Shown here piece after piece: positions 52,233-61,755 of a stretch of DNA of 64,000 bases. The number at the start of each line of letters is the position of its first letter. The first letter of the stretch is position 1. Source of the DNA: an uncultured Caulobacterales bacterium (GTDB lineage Bacteria; Pseudomonadota; Alphaproteobacteria; Caulobacterales; Caulobacteraceae). Where the stretch lies: positions 62,001 to 126,000 of the forward strand of contig CAILTK010000033.1 in assembly GCA_903837135.1 (NCBI GenBank). Reading direction: 5' to 3'. The position numbers were made by a program, and so were the translations under genes. The notes under the pieces are model-generated. The model made no database searches. It was not told the origin of the DNA and saw nothing but the letters and a program-made list of their open reading frames with translations.

Positions 52233-52543
52233 CAGTGTTCTCCCGCCGCCAGGGCGGCCCGCACCTCGGCCGCCGCCCGGCCAAGCGCGGCGGAGGCTTC
52301 CGCGGCGACCTCCTCGAGCGCTCTTTCGCGGGCCCGGGCCGCGTCGAGTTCGGCCGCCAGACGCGCCCGGTCCTCGGCGAAGGCCGAACCGGCCTGGTCG
52401 AACAGGTCGGCATGGTCGTCTTCGCGGTCCGCCGCGCGCTGCGCGAGTTTGGCCTCGAGGGCCGCCAGGGCCTGGTCGAGCCGGCGGACGGCCAGGTCGA
52501 GCGGCCCTTCCAGGGGCGGATCCTGCGCCATAATCGTCTCCAT
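52232..52543 (-). CDS. DUF4164-like coiled-coil protein
   Basis: Short (103 residues) Ala/Glu/Arg-rich helical protein, mostly one coiled coil (LDLAVRRLDQALAALEAKLAQ). Its position directly before zapA, overlapping it in ATGA style, and its length fit the DUF4164 proteins found there in alphaproteobacteria. ATG 52543 has GAAGAGAG upstream; ATG 52531 is an alternative. Function unknown; presumably related to cell division. Confidence 0.7.
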   Translation of the reverse strand: METIMAQDPPLEGPLDLAVRRLDQALAALEAKLAQRAADREDDHADLFDQAGSAFAEDRARLAAELDAARARERALEEVAAEASAALGRAAAEVRAALAAGEH

Positions 52544-52660
52544 ACGCGACTCTCTTCGCCCTCTATAGACGAGCGGCGGCGCCGCGCGAAGGGTTGCGCA
52601 ACCTTGGCCGCGGAGGCAAACAGCCGCCACCCCTCCGACCGGATTCGTTCAGGACCTCCC

Positions 52661-54637
52661 ATGCCCACCGTCTCGCCCGTCGTCATGGCCGACGCGATCC
52701 GCGTGCTGTCGATGGACGCCGTGCACCGCGCCAGGTCCGGACACCAGGGCATGCCCATGGGCATGGCCGACGTCGCCACCGTGCTCTGGTCCAAGGTGAT
52801 GAGGTTCGACGCCGCGGCGCCCGACTGGGCCGACCGCGACCGCTTCGTCCTGTCCGCCGGCCACGGCTCCATGCTGCTCTATTCCCTGCTGCATCTCACC
52901 GGCTTCCAGGCGGTGACCATGGCCGAGATCGAGTCGTTCCGGCAGTGGGGCTCGAAGACCCCGGGCCACCCCGAGTACGGCCACACGCCGGGGGTGGAGA
53001 CCACCACCGGCCCCCTCGGCCAAGGGCTGGCCACCGCCGTCGGCATGGCCATGGCGGAGCGTCACCTGAACGCCCGCTTCGGCGACGATCTGGTCGACCA
53101 CCGGACCTGGGTGATCGCCGGCGACGGCTGCCTGATGGAGGGCGTCAGCCACGAGGCGATCTCGCTCGCCGGACGCCTCCGGCTGTCGAAGCTCTGCGTC
53201 CTGTTCGACGACAACGACACCACCATCGACGGCCAGGCCACCATCGCCGAGACCGGCGACCAGCAGGCCCGCTTCAAGGCCGCCGGCTGGGCGGTGAAGC
53301 CGGTGGACGGCCACGACCACGGCAAGATCGCCGCCGCCCTGCGCTGGGCGATGAGGCAGGATCGGCCGACCATGATCGCCTGCAAGACCCTGATCTCCAA
53401 GGGCGCCGGCCCCAGGGAAGGCGCGCACGACAGCCACGGCTATTCGCTGTTCGACGACGAGATCGCCGCCGCCCGCAAGGCGATGGACTGGCGCGCGGAG
53501 GCTTTCACCCTGCCCGACGATGTCATCGGCGCTTGGCGCCGGGTCGGCCGCCGCGGCGGCGCCGCGCGGCGCGCCTGGGATATCCGGGTGAAGGCCTCGC
53601 CGCAGGCGGCCGAGTTCGACCGGGCGGTGGTACGGAACGCCCTGCCCGCCGACGCCTTCTCCGCCCTCGACGCCCACATCGCCCGGATGGCCGCCGACAA
53701 GCCGGCCAACGCCACCCGCATCCATTCCGGCGCGGCGCTCGAGGCCCTGGTCCCGGCCATACCCGAGATGATCGGCGGATCGGCCGATCTCACAGGATCG
53801 AACAACACCCGGACCAAGGGGATGAGCGCGTTCGACACGCCGGACTACGCCGGCCGCTATGTCCATTACGGTGTGCGCGAATTCGGTATGGCGGCGGCGA
53901 TGAACGGCATGGCCCTGCACGGCGGCGTCATCCCCTATTCCGGCACCTTCATGGCCTTCGCCGACTATTCCCGCCCGGCGATCCGGCTGGGGGCCCTGAT
54001 GGGCGCGCGCGTGATCCACGTGATGACCCACGACTCCATCGGCCTCGGCGAGGACGGCCCGACCCACCAGCCGGTCGAGCAGCTGGCGTCGCTGCGCGCC
54101 ATGCCCAACCTCCACGTCTTCCGTCCCGCCGACGCGGTGGAGGCGGCCGAATGCTGGCGGCTGGCGCTGGAAGCCAAGGCCACCCCGTCGATCATGGCCC
54201 TGTCGCGGCAGAAGACGCCGGCGGTCCGTGGCGACGCCGGCGAAAACCTCTCGGCCAAGGGCGCCTACGAACTCCTTCCGGCGGAGGGCGGCGCGGCCGC
54301 CGCGAGCCTGTTCGCCACCGGGACCGAGGTGGGAATCGCCGTCGCCGCCCGCGCCTTGCTGCAGGGCGAAGGCGTCCCCACCCGGGTCGTGTCCGTCCCC
54401 TGCTTCGAGCTGTTCGACCGTCAGAGCGTCGCCTACCAGACCGCGACCATCGGCTCGGCCCGGGTGCGTGTGGCGGTCGAGGCGGCGGTGCGCCAGGGCT
54501 GGGACCGGTTCATCGGCGAGCACGGCGGCTTCGTCGGCATGCACGGCTTCGGCGCCTCGGCCCCATACGAGCGGCTCTATGAGGAGTTCGGCATCACCGC
54601 CGAAGCCGTGGCCGCAGCGGTGCGCGAGCGACTCTGA
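52661..54637 (+). CDS. tkt: Transketolase
   Basis: Thiamine-diphosphate enzyme of the pentose phosphate and Calvin cycles. 658 residues with TTTGPLGQGLATAVGMA, the TPP-binding GDGCLMEGVSHEAISLAG, ADLTGSNNT, HYGVREFGMAAAMNG and THDSIGLGEDGPTHQPVEQ. ATG 52661 follows AGGACC. It is divergent from the DUF4164-zapA pair. The VOC gene starts at its stop. Confidence 0.96.
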   Translation: MPTVSPVVMADAIRVLSMDAVHRARSGHQGMPMGMADVATVLWSKVMRFDAAAPDWADRDRFVLSAGHGSMLLYSLLHLTGFQAVTMAEIESFRQWGSKTPGHPEYGHTPGVETTTGPLGQGLATAVGMAMAERHLNARFGDDLVDHRTWVIAGDGCLMEGVSHEAISLAGRLRLSKLCVLFDDNDTTIDGQATIAETGDQQARFKAAGWAVKPVDGHDHGKIAAALRWAMRQDRPTMIACKTLISKGAGPREGAHDSHGYSLFDDEIAAARKAMDWRAEAFTLPDDVIGAWRRVGRRGGAARRAWDIRVKASPQAAEFDRAVVRNALPADAFSALDAHIARMAADKPANATRIHSGAALEALVPAIPEMIGGSADLTGSNNTRTKGMSAFDTPDYAGRYVHYGVREFGMAAAMNGMALHGGVIPYSGTFMAFADYSRPAIRLGALMGARVIHVMTHDSIGLGEDGPTHQPVEQLASLRAMPNLHVFRPADAVEAAECWRLALEAKATPSIMALSRQKTPAVRGDAGENLSAKGAYELLPAEGGAAAASLFATGTEVGIAVAARALLQGEGVPTRVVSVPCFELFDRQSVAYQTATIGSARVRVAVEAAVRQGWDRFIGEHGGFVGMHGFGASAPYERLYEEFGITAEAVAAAVRERL

Positions 54638-55023
54638 TGCCGCGGCTGGCGGCCGTCGCCGTCCTGGTCCGCGACTATGACGAGGCCATCGCCTGGTTCA
54701 CCAGTGTTCTGGGGTTCGTGCTGCTCGAGGATACGGACCTCGGCGGCGGCAAGCGCTGGGTCAAGGTGGCGGCCGAGCCGGGCGGCGCGGCCCTGCTGCT
54801 GGCGCGCGCGGTCGGCGACCAGACGCAGGCCGTGGGCCGGCAGGCCGGCGGACGGGTCGGTTTCTTCCTCGAGGTCTCGGACTTCACCGCGGCGCATGCG
54901 CGCATGCAGGCGGCCGGCGTCGTGTTCGGGCCGCCTCGGACCGAGGCCTACGGTCGCGTCGCCGTCTTCACCGACCTGTACGGCAATCGTTGGGACCTGC
55001 TGGAGGCGCCGGAGGGCGGCTAG
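54637..55023 (+). CDS. VOC family (glyoxalase/dioxygenase-like) protein
   Basis: 128-residue single-domain VOC protein: LAAVAVLVRDYDEAIAWFTSVLGF at the start and RVAVFTDLYGNRWDLLEAP at the end. The ATG overlaps the tkt stop (TGATG), so the two are co-translated. Substrate unknown; many such proteins bind metal and small dicarbonyls or antibiotics. Confidence 0.85.
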   Translation: MPRLAAVAVLVRDYDEAIAWFTSVLGFVLLEDTDLGGGKRWVKVAAEPGGAALLLARAVGDQTQAVGRQAGGRVGFFLEVSDFTAAHARMQAAGVVFGPPRTEAYGRVAVFTDLYGNRWDLLEAPEGG

Positions 55024-55107
55024 AGCGCTGCGCGAAAGCGGGAGCCGACCTCGCTCCAGCGGTGCTCTGAACTTTGAACCTTGAGCGCCGTCCGCGGCGA
55101 CGCGGGA

Positions 55108-56934
55108 TCAATGACGGCCTGGAATGACGTCGAAAGCGACCGTCAGGCGCGAACGTGCGCCGGAAAAGGCGTTCACCCCGTGCCACATGTAGGATGGGAA
55201 CAGCACAAGCGACCCCGGTTCGGGCCGGACGAAATGCTCGGCCGCCAGGTCCGCGACCGTCGTGACGCCGGGTCGTCCGAACCGGATCCAGCCGGGGCGC
55301 GCGGCGTCGGCCACGTCCGTCGCCTCCTCCGGCAACTCGACATAGAAGGCGGAGGACAGCCATCCCTGGGAATGCACGTGATCGACGTGGAAGCCCCCGG
55401 GCCGAAGCCGCACCGACCAACTCCCCCGAATGACGGGGCGCCCGCCACGACTGCGCGCGCGCAGGGGATCCCGCCCCTTGCCGAGCGCGGCGATGTACTG
55501 GCCGATAGGCGCTTCGAAGGCGCTGAACAGCGCCCGGAGCGCCGGGTCGGCCGCCTGGTGGAGGTGGGTGGTCTGGCTGCCGCGACGGAGCGACTGATCG
55601 AGCGGGTGGGTCCGAAAAAGGTGCCGCGGGTTCAGGACGCCGGCGAGGTCGGCGAGGAACGCCTTCATGTCGGTCCAGCCTTTCGGGACAGCGAGCGGAC
55701 AGACGCGGACCAGGGCGCCGTAATCGTAAAGGTCCGTGTAGCGGGCGTCCCCGAGCAGGCGCCAGGTGGTCGCCTGGAGAGCGAGGACGTACTGGTCTTC
55801 CGGGGCGCGTTCACGCAGCGCTTCGACAAGGACGTTCGCACGCGCCGCGTCGCCGGTCGCGAGCGCCATCTCGCACAAGGTCGTCAGAGCCGTCGGGTGA
55901 TCCGGTTTGAGCATGACGGCCTTTTCCGCATGGCCGAGGGCGCGTTCGCCCTCGCCCAGCGCCAACGCCGTTTGGGCGGCGGCCAGCAGAAGCGCCAGGT
56001 TTTCGGGCTCGCGCGTCAGGGCCTTGCCGAGGGTTTCGTAGGCTGCGGCGTGCGCGTCGGCGAAGGCCTGCACTTTCGCTTTGTGAAGCCGCAGGACGGC
56101 GTCGCCGGGCGCCTCGCGCAGGGCGGTGTCCAGCGCCGCGGTCGCCGCTTCGAGATCCTCGGTCCGCATCCAGACGAGTTGGGCGAGTTCCCGCTGAGCC
56201 TCCCCGTAGAAAGGCCGCTGCCGTATGGCCTCACGAAAGGCGGCCTCGGCGGCTTCCAGCTGGCCGTCTCCCTGGAGCGCCCGCGCGCGGACAAGCCAGG
56301 TCTCCGGCGCATCCAGCCCCTTGGCGAAGGCGCGCGACGTCGCCGCGGTCGCCTCGGCGAAGCGGCCGAGGTCGCCGAGGGTGGCGGCGAGGTTGTGTTC
56401 CGCGACCGCGTCGGCCGGCGCGGCGCTGACGGCGCGGATCTGGGCGGCGAGGGCCTCCTCCGTCCGGCCGAGCGCCTTGAGGGCGAGCGCCGCGACGCCC
56501 AGCGCGTCGCCCGAGGCGCCCGCGGCGGCCGCCAGCGGCGTGACGGCTTGAAGCGCCCGCTCGGGACAGCCGCTTGCCAGCAGCATGCGCGCCAACGGCG
56601 CCGCCGCCGGATGCAACCTGTCGCAGGCCAGGGCGGCGCGATAGGCGCGCTCGGCGTCGTCCAACCGGCCGCGGCGGCGCAACAGGTCGCCGAGGATGGC
56701 GTGACCGGCGGGCGCCCTGCGATCGAGGGCGATCGCCGCGCGGATCGCCGCCTCCGCCTCGTCGATGTCTCCGAGCGCCAGGAGGGTCAGGGCCAGAGCC
56801 CGCCAGACCTCGGGCCGGCGCGGATGGGCCGCCGCCACCGACCGGAGCAAGACCGCCGCTTGATCATGCCGTCCGGCCTGCATCAGTCTCGCCGCCTGAT
56901 CCATGGGCGGCGACGGAGCGGCGGCCTGCGTCAT
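55108..56934 (-). CDS. TPR protein with C-terminal 2OG-Fe(II) oxygenase domain
   Basis: 608 residues. The first 390 are tetratricopeptide-like helical repeats (RPEVWRALALTLLALGDIDEAE, RALGHAEKAVMLKPDHPTAL). The last 190 are a 2-oxoglutarate-dependent Fe(II) oxygenase domain of the 2OG-FeII_Oxy_5 type: FHVDHVHSQGWLSSAFYVEL with the metal ligands, LVLFPSYMWHGV and RLTVAFDV with the 2OG-binding Arg. ATG 56934 chosen. Such proteins occur beside TonB-dependent receptors in Caulobacterales; their substrate is not known. It follows the periplasmic-protein gene by 16 bp. Confidence 0.82.
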   Translation of the reverse strand: MTQAAAPSPPMDQAARLMQAGRHDQAAVLLRSVAAAHPRRPEVWRALALTLLALGDIDEAEAAIRAAIALDRRAPAGHAILGDLLRRRGRLDDAERAYRAALACDRLHPAAAPLARMLLASGCPERALQAVTPLAAAAGASGDALGVAALALKALGRTEEALAAQIRAVSAAPADAVAEHNLAATLGDLGRFAEATAATSRAFAKGLDAPETWLVRARALQGDGQLEAAEAAFREAIRQRPFYGEAQRELAQLVWMRTEDLEAATAALDTALREAPGDAVLRLHKAKVQAFADAHAAAYETLGKALTREPENLALLLAAAQTALALGEGERALGHAEKAVMLKPDHPTALTTLCEMALATGDAARANVLVEALRERAPEDQYVLALQATTWRLLGDARYTDLYDYGALVRVCPLAVPKGWTDMKAFLADLAGVLNPRHLFRTHPLDQSLRRGSQTTHLHQAADPALRALFSAFEAPIGQYIAALGKGRDPLRARSRGGRPVIRGSWSVRLRPGGFHVDHVHSQGWLSSAFYVELPEEATDVADAARPGWIRFGRPGVTTVADLAAEHFVRPEPGSLVLFPSYMWHGVNAFSGARSRLTVAFDVIPGRH

Positions 56935-56950
56935 GGCGGAGGACCCGCCG

Positions 56951-57493
56951 TCACCGACTGCGCTCGCAGCGGACCGCCCTCTGGCCGTCGATGTTGCAGA
57001 AGTAACTGCCGAACGCGGCGCGACGCACCGCGAGCTTGGACCCCTTGTGCGGGGCCGACGGGGGCGGGTCGTCATCGGTCTGTTTCCAGACCGCTCCGTC
57101 CGTGGTGATCAGCACCCACCGGCCGCTCGGACCGCGATAGGCGTCGGATAGATCCACCGTTATGCGATCGACCGACTCCTGCTTCGGGACGCCGCCGAAG
57201 AGGTCAGGGCCGGGGCCGCTCGACCCGAAGGCCTGGCGACGAAGAGCCCGCACCTGCGCGTGCTCGACAACCGTCACTTCCCCCTGGGTGAGCGCGGCCG
57301 AGAGCTTGCCGACGGCTGCGTCGTAACAGGCCAGCCGGCTGGCGGTCTCCGACACCGCGCGGCAGTCCAGCACAGCCTGAACCACGCCGGCGAGCTTGAT
57401 CGCCTTGGGTTCGGCGGCTGCGCTCAGCGCGACCGTCGCCGCCGCCAAAGTCAGGACGACGATCCCCGACCACAGCGTCCGTCCGGGATGCAT
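56951..57493 (-). CDS. Conserved hypothetical exported protein
   Basis: 180 residues. Signal peptide LWSGIVVLTLAAATVALSAAAEP. Then LDCRAVSETASRLACYDAA, a small cysteine motif (two Cys 13 apart, probably disulfide) found in several exported alphaproteobacterial proteins, and a beta-rich C-terminal half with another CN..C pair. No function is known to me. ATG 57493 preferred over an upstream GTG. It is divergent from the TonB-dependent receptor gene, with 264 bp between. Confidence 0.72.
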   Translation of the reverse strand: MHPGRTLWSGIVVLTLAAATVALSAAAEPKAIKLAGVVQAVLDCRAVSETASRLACYDAAVGKLSAALTQGEVTVVEHAQVRALRRQAFGSSGPGPDLFGGVPKQESVDRITVDLSDAYRGPSGRWVLITTDGAVWKQTDDDPPPSAPHKGSKLAVRRAAFGSYFCNIDGQRAVRCERSR

Positions 57494-57757
57494 TTTGACC
57501 ACGATGTCCGCCTTTGCGACTTGGCGCCGCGGGCGCCGCCTGTATCGATAATTATCAGAATGATGCGGGGGTGACGCAAGATTGTCACGCCGTTCGAAAT
57601 TTGGCCCCGCCTTCCGCCACAGTGTTGCGTAATCGACATAATCTCTTGACTTGGCGCATCCGTCTGCACTTCCTGGGCGCAGGGGCAGTCAACCATGGCG
57701 TCGGCGCGGAACTCGCGCGCGGCGCCCCTGTCCCTTAAAATCAAGGGGCGAGATTAG

Positions 57758-60700
57758 ATGATCAATTCCACCCGCCGTCGCTTGCTGACGACGACCATGA
57801 TTTGTGGGGCTTTCAGCCTCGGCGGCGAAGCCTGGGCCCAAACCAGCGCTCAACCCGCGCCGTCTTCAAACGGCTCTGCCGACTCTCAACCCAGCGAGGT
57901 CGTGGTCACCGGGTCGCGCATCGCGCGGCGGGACTATGTGTCCGACAGCCCCATCGTGACGGTGAGCCAAAAGGCGCTCGATGTTACCGGGTCGGCCACC
58001 GTCGAGACCCTGTTGAACCAACTGCCGCAGATCGTGCCCCAGGCCACGTCGACCTCCAACAACCCCTCGGCGGGCGGTCGCGCCCAGATCCAGCTGCGCG
58101 GCCTGGGCCCGCAGCGGACCCTGGTTCTCGTCGACGGCCGGCGCACGACGCCCTCGTCCTCCTCGGGCGTGATCGACATCAACACCGTTCCCGCCGCCCT
58201 CGTGGACAATATCGAGGTCATCACCGGCGGCGCCTCGGCGGCCTACGGGTCGGACGCCATCGCCGGCGTCGTGAACTTCAAGCTGAAACACCACTTCACC
58301 GGCATCCAGTTGGACGCCCAGTACGGCGAGACCGAACAAGGCGACGGCGCCCAGGGCGTCTACAGCGTGTTGATGGGAAGCAACTTCGCCGACGACCGCG
58401 GCAACGCGGTGCTGTCCTTCACCTACGCGGACCGCGGGGTGATCTTCAACGCGTCCCGTCCGTTCTCGGCCTATTCCGGCGGCTCCGGCACCCTGCCCTT
58501 CGGCAGCGTCAGCACCACCTACAGCCAGGCGGCCGTAAACGCCGTCTTCGCCAAGTACGGCGTCGCGCCGGGAACCATCAAGAGCACCTCCAAGATCGCC
58601 TTCAACGCCGACGGCAGCCTGATCGGCTTCCCGACCTCGTCGGGCGGCTCGGCCGTGAACTACAAGGGGCAGACGGGGATCGACTATTCGACCTTGCTGA
58701 CCGGGCAGGGTTCGGTGACCGCCGGCAGCTACAACACCGGCCCGCTGAACGAACTTGTGCTGCCGCTGCAGCGCTACACCGCCTACTCCCACGTGGACTA
58801 CGAGGTGAACAAGCACGCCCACGTGTATGGCCAGCTGATGTTCACCGACTATAACGCGTCGGAAGAACTGGCCCCGTCGCCGGGCAGCGGCGCGCCGCTG
58901 CTGTCGCAGGTGACCATCAACGGCAAGACCATCAACAGCCCCGGCGGCACCGGCTTCTACGTGCCGGTGACCAACCCCTTCATCCCGGCCGACTATTCGA
59001 CCCTGCTGGCCTCGCGCGCCAGCCCGCTCGCGCCGTTCGTCCTGAACAAACGCTTCACCGACGTGGGGCCGCGCCACGAGGACGACCGTTACGACGTCTA
59101 CAACCTCGTTCTCGGCGTCGACGGCGAGATCGGCTTCGGCGACTGGACCTACGACGCCTACGCCAGCTACGGCCACATGGAGCAGCTGACCCGGCAGAGG
59201 GGCAACGTCTCCCACCAGGCGGTGCAGCAGCTTCTGCAGGCCCCGGACGGCGGAAAGAGCCTCTGCACCGGCGGCTACAATCCCTTCGGCCTCCAGCCGA
59301 TCACGGCGTCCTGTCTCGCCTACATCGGGCGCACGACCCAGAACGCCACCTCGATCGACGACCGGGACGTGGAGCTCAGCGCACAGGGCAGCCTGTTCAA
59401 CCTGCCGGCCGGCCCGCTCAAGTTCGCCGTCGGGACCGACTATCGCTCGGACAACTACAGCTTCGTGCCCGATTCCCTGCTGTCGAGCTTCGACGTCAGC
59501 AGCATTCCGTCGGGCGTCGGCGCCGGCGTGCTGAACATCTATGCCCCCGGCGTGGTCGGCTTCAACAGCTCCGCGCCGCTCCAGGGCCAGACCGACGCTT
59601 ACGAGCTCTATGGCGAACTGTTCATACCGGTGCTCAAGGACCTTCCGCTCATCAAGTCGCTGAACATCGACGCCGGCTATCGCTTTTCGGACTATCGCCT
59701 GGCGGGCGGCGTCAGTTCCTACAAGATCGACGCCGAGTGGCGGCCGGTCTCGTGGCTGCTGCTGCGCGGCGGCTTCCAGCGCGCGGTCCGGGCGCCCAAC
59801 GTGGGTGAACTCTACGCCGCTCAGAGCAACAACTACCCGGCCATCGGTACGCCGAGCAGCACGGGCACGGGCGGCGATCCCTGCGACACGCGTTCCGGCT
59901 GGCGCGCCGGCACGAGCTTCAACGCGACGGCCGTTCGCGCCCTCTGCCTCGCGCAGGGTGTTCCGACGGCCCTCGTGGACGCCTTCACCTACTCCAACAA
60001 CCAGGTGCAAACCCTGGTCGGCGGCAATCCGGATCTCCATCCCGAGACCGCGGACACCTACTCGGTCGGCGGCGTGATCACGCCGCACTTCCAATGGCCG
60101 CTGTTCAAGCACCTGACGGTGTCCGTCGACTACTACGACATCGACATCTCCGGCGTCATCTCGACGGTGTCGACCACCACCGCGATCGACAAGTGCTTCA
60201 ACTTCGGCGGGGCCAACCCGACCTATTCGGCCAGCAACGTCTATTGCTCCTACTTCATACGCGACCCCACCACCGGCCAGATCCTCACCGGCAACGGCAC
60301 GAACGCCAACCTCGGCGGACTGAAGACGGCGGGTGAGGACATCCAGGTTGACTGGATGTTCGGCCTCGGCGCCGTGGGTCTCGACGACCGGCTGGGTTCG
60401 GTCACCCTGAACATCGTCGCCAACCACCTCGAAACCTTCCAGCAGAACGACGTGGTCGGCTCGCCCTTCCTGGAGTACGCGGGCAGCATCGGCGGTCTGG
60501 GCACGGCTCTGCCGCAGTGGAAGGGCCTGGTTTCGCTGACCTACACCTGGGGTCCGCTCGACCTGACGGGCCGCTGGTCGTACACCGATGCGATGAAGGA
60601 CGTCTCGCTGGTCGGCGCTCCGGCCGGCTCGACGGCGGTCAATGCGCCGAGCGTGAGCTATTTCGACCTGTTCCTGCGCTGGAAGATCAACGACACCTTT

Positions 60701-60838
60701 GAGTTCCGCTTCGGGGTCAACAACATCGCCGACAAGCAGCCGCCGTTCTTCTCCAGCGCTCCGCAGGCGAACACCGACCCGTCCTCTTACGACGTGTATG
60801 GTCGTCGCTACTTCGGCGCCATCCGCGCGCGGTTCTGA
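57758..60838 (+). CDS. TonB-dependent outer-membrane receptor
   Basis: 1026-residue outer-membrane receptor. Signal peptide ends before AQTSAQP. The plug domain has SEVVVTGSRIARRDYVSDSP (TonB box region), VETLLNQLPQIVP, RGLGPQRTLVLVDGRRT and IEVITGGASAAYGSDAIAGV; the barrel ends with FEFRFGVNNIADKQPPFF and the terminal YGRRYFGAIRARF, with aromatic last residue. Large loops and the two flanking 2OG oxygenases suggest uptake of a complex carbon or amino-acid compound; substrate not evident. Upstream 57503-57757 contains no recognised gene. Confidence 0.95.
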   Translation: MINSTRRRLLTTTMICGAFSLGGEAWAQTSAQPAPSSNGSADSQPSEVVVTGSRIARRDYVSDSPIVTVSQKALDVTGSATVETLLNQLPQIVPQATSTSNNPSAGGRAQIQLRGLGPQRTLVLVDGRRTTPSSSSGVIDINTVPAALVDNIEVITGGASAAYGSDAIAGVVNFKLKHHFTGIQLDAQYGETEQGDGAQGVYSVLMGSNFADDRGNAVLSFTYADRGVIFNASRPFSAYSGGSGTLPFGSVSTTYSQAAVNAVFAKYGVAPGTIKSTSKIAFNADGSLIGFPTSSGGSAVNYKGQTGIDYSTLLTGQGSVTAGSYNTGPLNELVLPLQRYTAYSHVDYEVNKHAHVYGQLMFTDYNASEELAPSPGSGAPLLSQVTINGKTINSPGGTGFYVPVTNPFIPADYSTLLASRASPLAPFVLNKRFTDVGPRHEDDRYDVYNLVLGVDGEIGFGDWTYDAYASYGHMEQLTRQRGNVSHQAVQQLLQAPDGGKSLCTGGYNPFGLQPITASCLAYIGRTTQNATSIDDRDVELSAQGSLFNLPAGPLKFAVGTDYRSDNYSFVPDSLLSSFDVSSIPSGVGAGVLNIYAPGVVGFNSSAPLQGQTDAYELYGELFIPVLKDLPLIKSLNIDAGYRFSDYRLAGGVSSYKIDAEWRPVSWLLLRGGFQRAVRAPNVGELYAAQSNNYPAIGTPSSTGTGGDPCDTRSGWRAGTSFNATAVRALCLAQGVPTALVDAFTYSNNQVQTLVGGNPDLHPETADTYSVGGVITPHFQWPLFKHLTVSVDYYDIDISGVISTVSTTTAIDKCFNFGGANPTYSASNVYCSYFIRDPTTGQILTGNGTNANLGGLKTAGEDIQVDWMFGLGAVGLDDRLGSVTLNIVANHLETFQQNDVVGSPFLEYAGSIGGLGTALPQWKGLVSLTYTWGPLDLTGRWSYTDAMKDVSLVGAPAGSTAVNAPSVSYFDLFLRWKINDTFEFRFGVNNIADKQPPFFSSAPQANTDPSSYDVYGRRYFGAIRARF

Positions 60839-60859
60839 CGAGAGGTTCGCTATCCTCGA

Positions 60860-60887
60860 GGAGGCGGCGGCCCGACCCGCCGCCTCC
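60860..60887 (+). terminator. GC-rich hairpin after the TonB-dependent receptor gene
   Basis: GGAGGCGGCGG-CCCGAC-CCGCCGCCTCC is an 11-bp perfect stem 21 bp after the receptor stop. No U-run follows, so it is likely an intrinsic or partial terminator; it sits between the receptor and the oxygenase gene. Confidence 0.5.
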
Positions 60888-60919
60888 CGTTACCCCTGTC
60901 ATGAGGGACAGCTGGAATC

Positions 60920-61669
60920 GTGAAAGCCGCTGCTACCCTGCGACTCGCGTCGGCGCCGGACTGGCTCAAGCTGGATCCCGGCCTGACCGCCGCCGACGTG
61001 GCGCCGGCTTTCCGTCGTTTCGGCCGCGTGCACGTGCCGGGGGCCCTGACCAACCCCGCGGCCCGGCGCCTCTACGCTTCTCTCGTGGAGGAGACGCCGT
61101 GGATGCGCATATTCAATCACGGCGCTCAAATCTATCGGCTGACCGTCGACGAGTGGGACCGCCTTAGTCAAACGGCCCGCGACCAGCTGCTCGACGGCCT
61201 CTACGCGGAAGCCAGGGGCGGCTTTCAATTCCTGTATGACAGCTACAACATCACCGACGCCGTTGAGCGCGGCGCCCGCCTCGGCCTCGCCGTGGAGGCG
61301 GTGCACGACTTCGTCAACGGCTCCGCGTTTCTGGACTTTGTCGCCGAGATCGCGGACGAGCCCCGCGCGCGGCGGGCCGACGCCCAGGCGACGCTCTACC
61401 GGCCCGGACACTTCCTGACCCAGCACACCGACGAGCAAGGCGGAAGCGATCGTCTCCTCGCCTACGTCCTCAACCTGAGCCCCGACTGGCGACCGGACTG
61501 GGGCGGCCTGCTGGCCTTCATGGACCCGGACCAGCATGTGGCGGAGGCCTACACGCCCCGATTCAACGCCTTGAACCTGTTTCGCGTGCCGCAGTCTCAT
61601 TGCGTGACCGCGGTCGCGCCCTACGCCGGCGGCCCTCGGCTGAGCATCACGGGCTGGATCAAGGCGTGA
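60920..61669 (+). CDS. 2OG-Fe(II) oxygenase family protein
   Basis: 249 residues. The double-stranded beta-helix has TLYRPGHFLTQHTDEQ with the Fe ligands His-X-Asp, a distal His in VPQSHCVTAVAPY and RLSITGW as the 2OG Arg region. GTG 60920 gives the whole domain. It lies just after the TonB-dependent receptor, and a second oxygenase of a different type lies upstream of the receptor. Substrate unknown; similarity in position suggests a shared uptake-and-modification pathway. Confidence 0.83.
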   Translation: MKAAATLRLASAPDWLKLDPGLTAADVAPAFRRFGRVHVPGALTNPAARRLYASLVEETPWMRIFNHGAQIYRLTVDEWDRLSQTARDQLLDGLYAEARGGFQFLYDSYNITDAVERGARLGLAVEAVHDFVNGSAFLDFVAEIADEPRARRADAQATLYRPGHFLTQHTDEQGGSDRLLAYVLNLSPDWRPDWGGLLAFMDPDQHVAEAYTPRFNALNLFRVPQSHCVTAVAPYAGGPRLSITGWIKA

Positions 61670-61755
61670 TTGGCGGGTCTTCGGGCCCCTTCGGGCCTGT
61701 CGGCTTCCCAAGACCGGATCCGTCAGCCAAGCTCCGCTCCGGCTGAGGGAACGGC

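Noticed and set aside
57866-60427. An 853-codon minus-strand open frame inside the TonB-dependent receptor gene
   Set aside because: It is a shadow of the receptor; plug and barrel motifs are on the plus strand.
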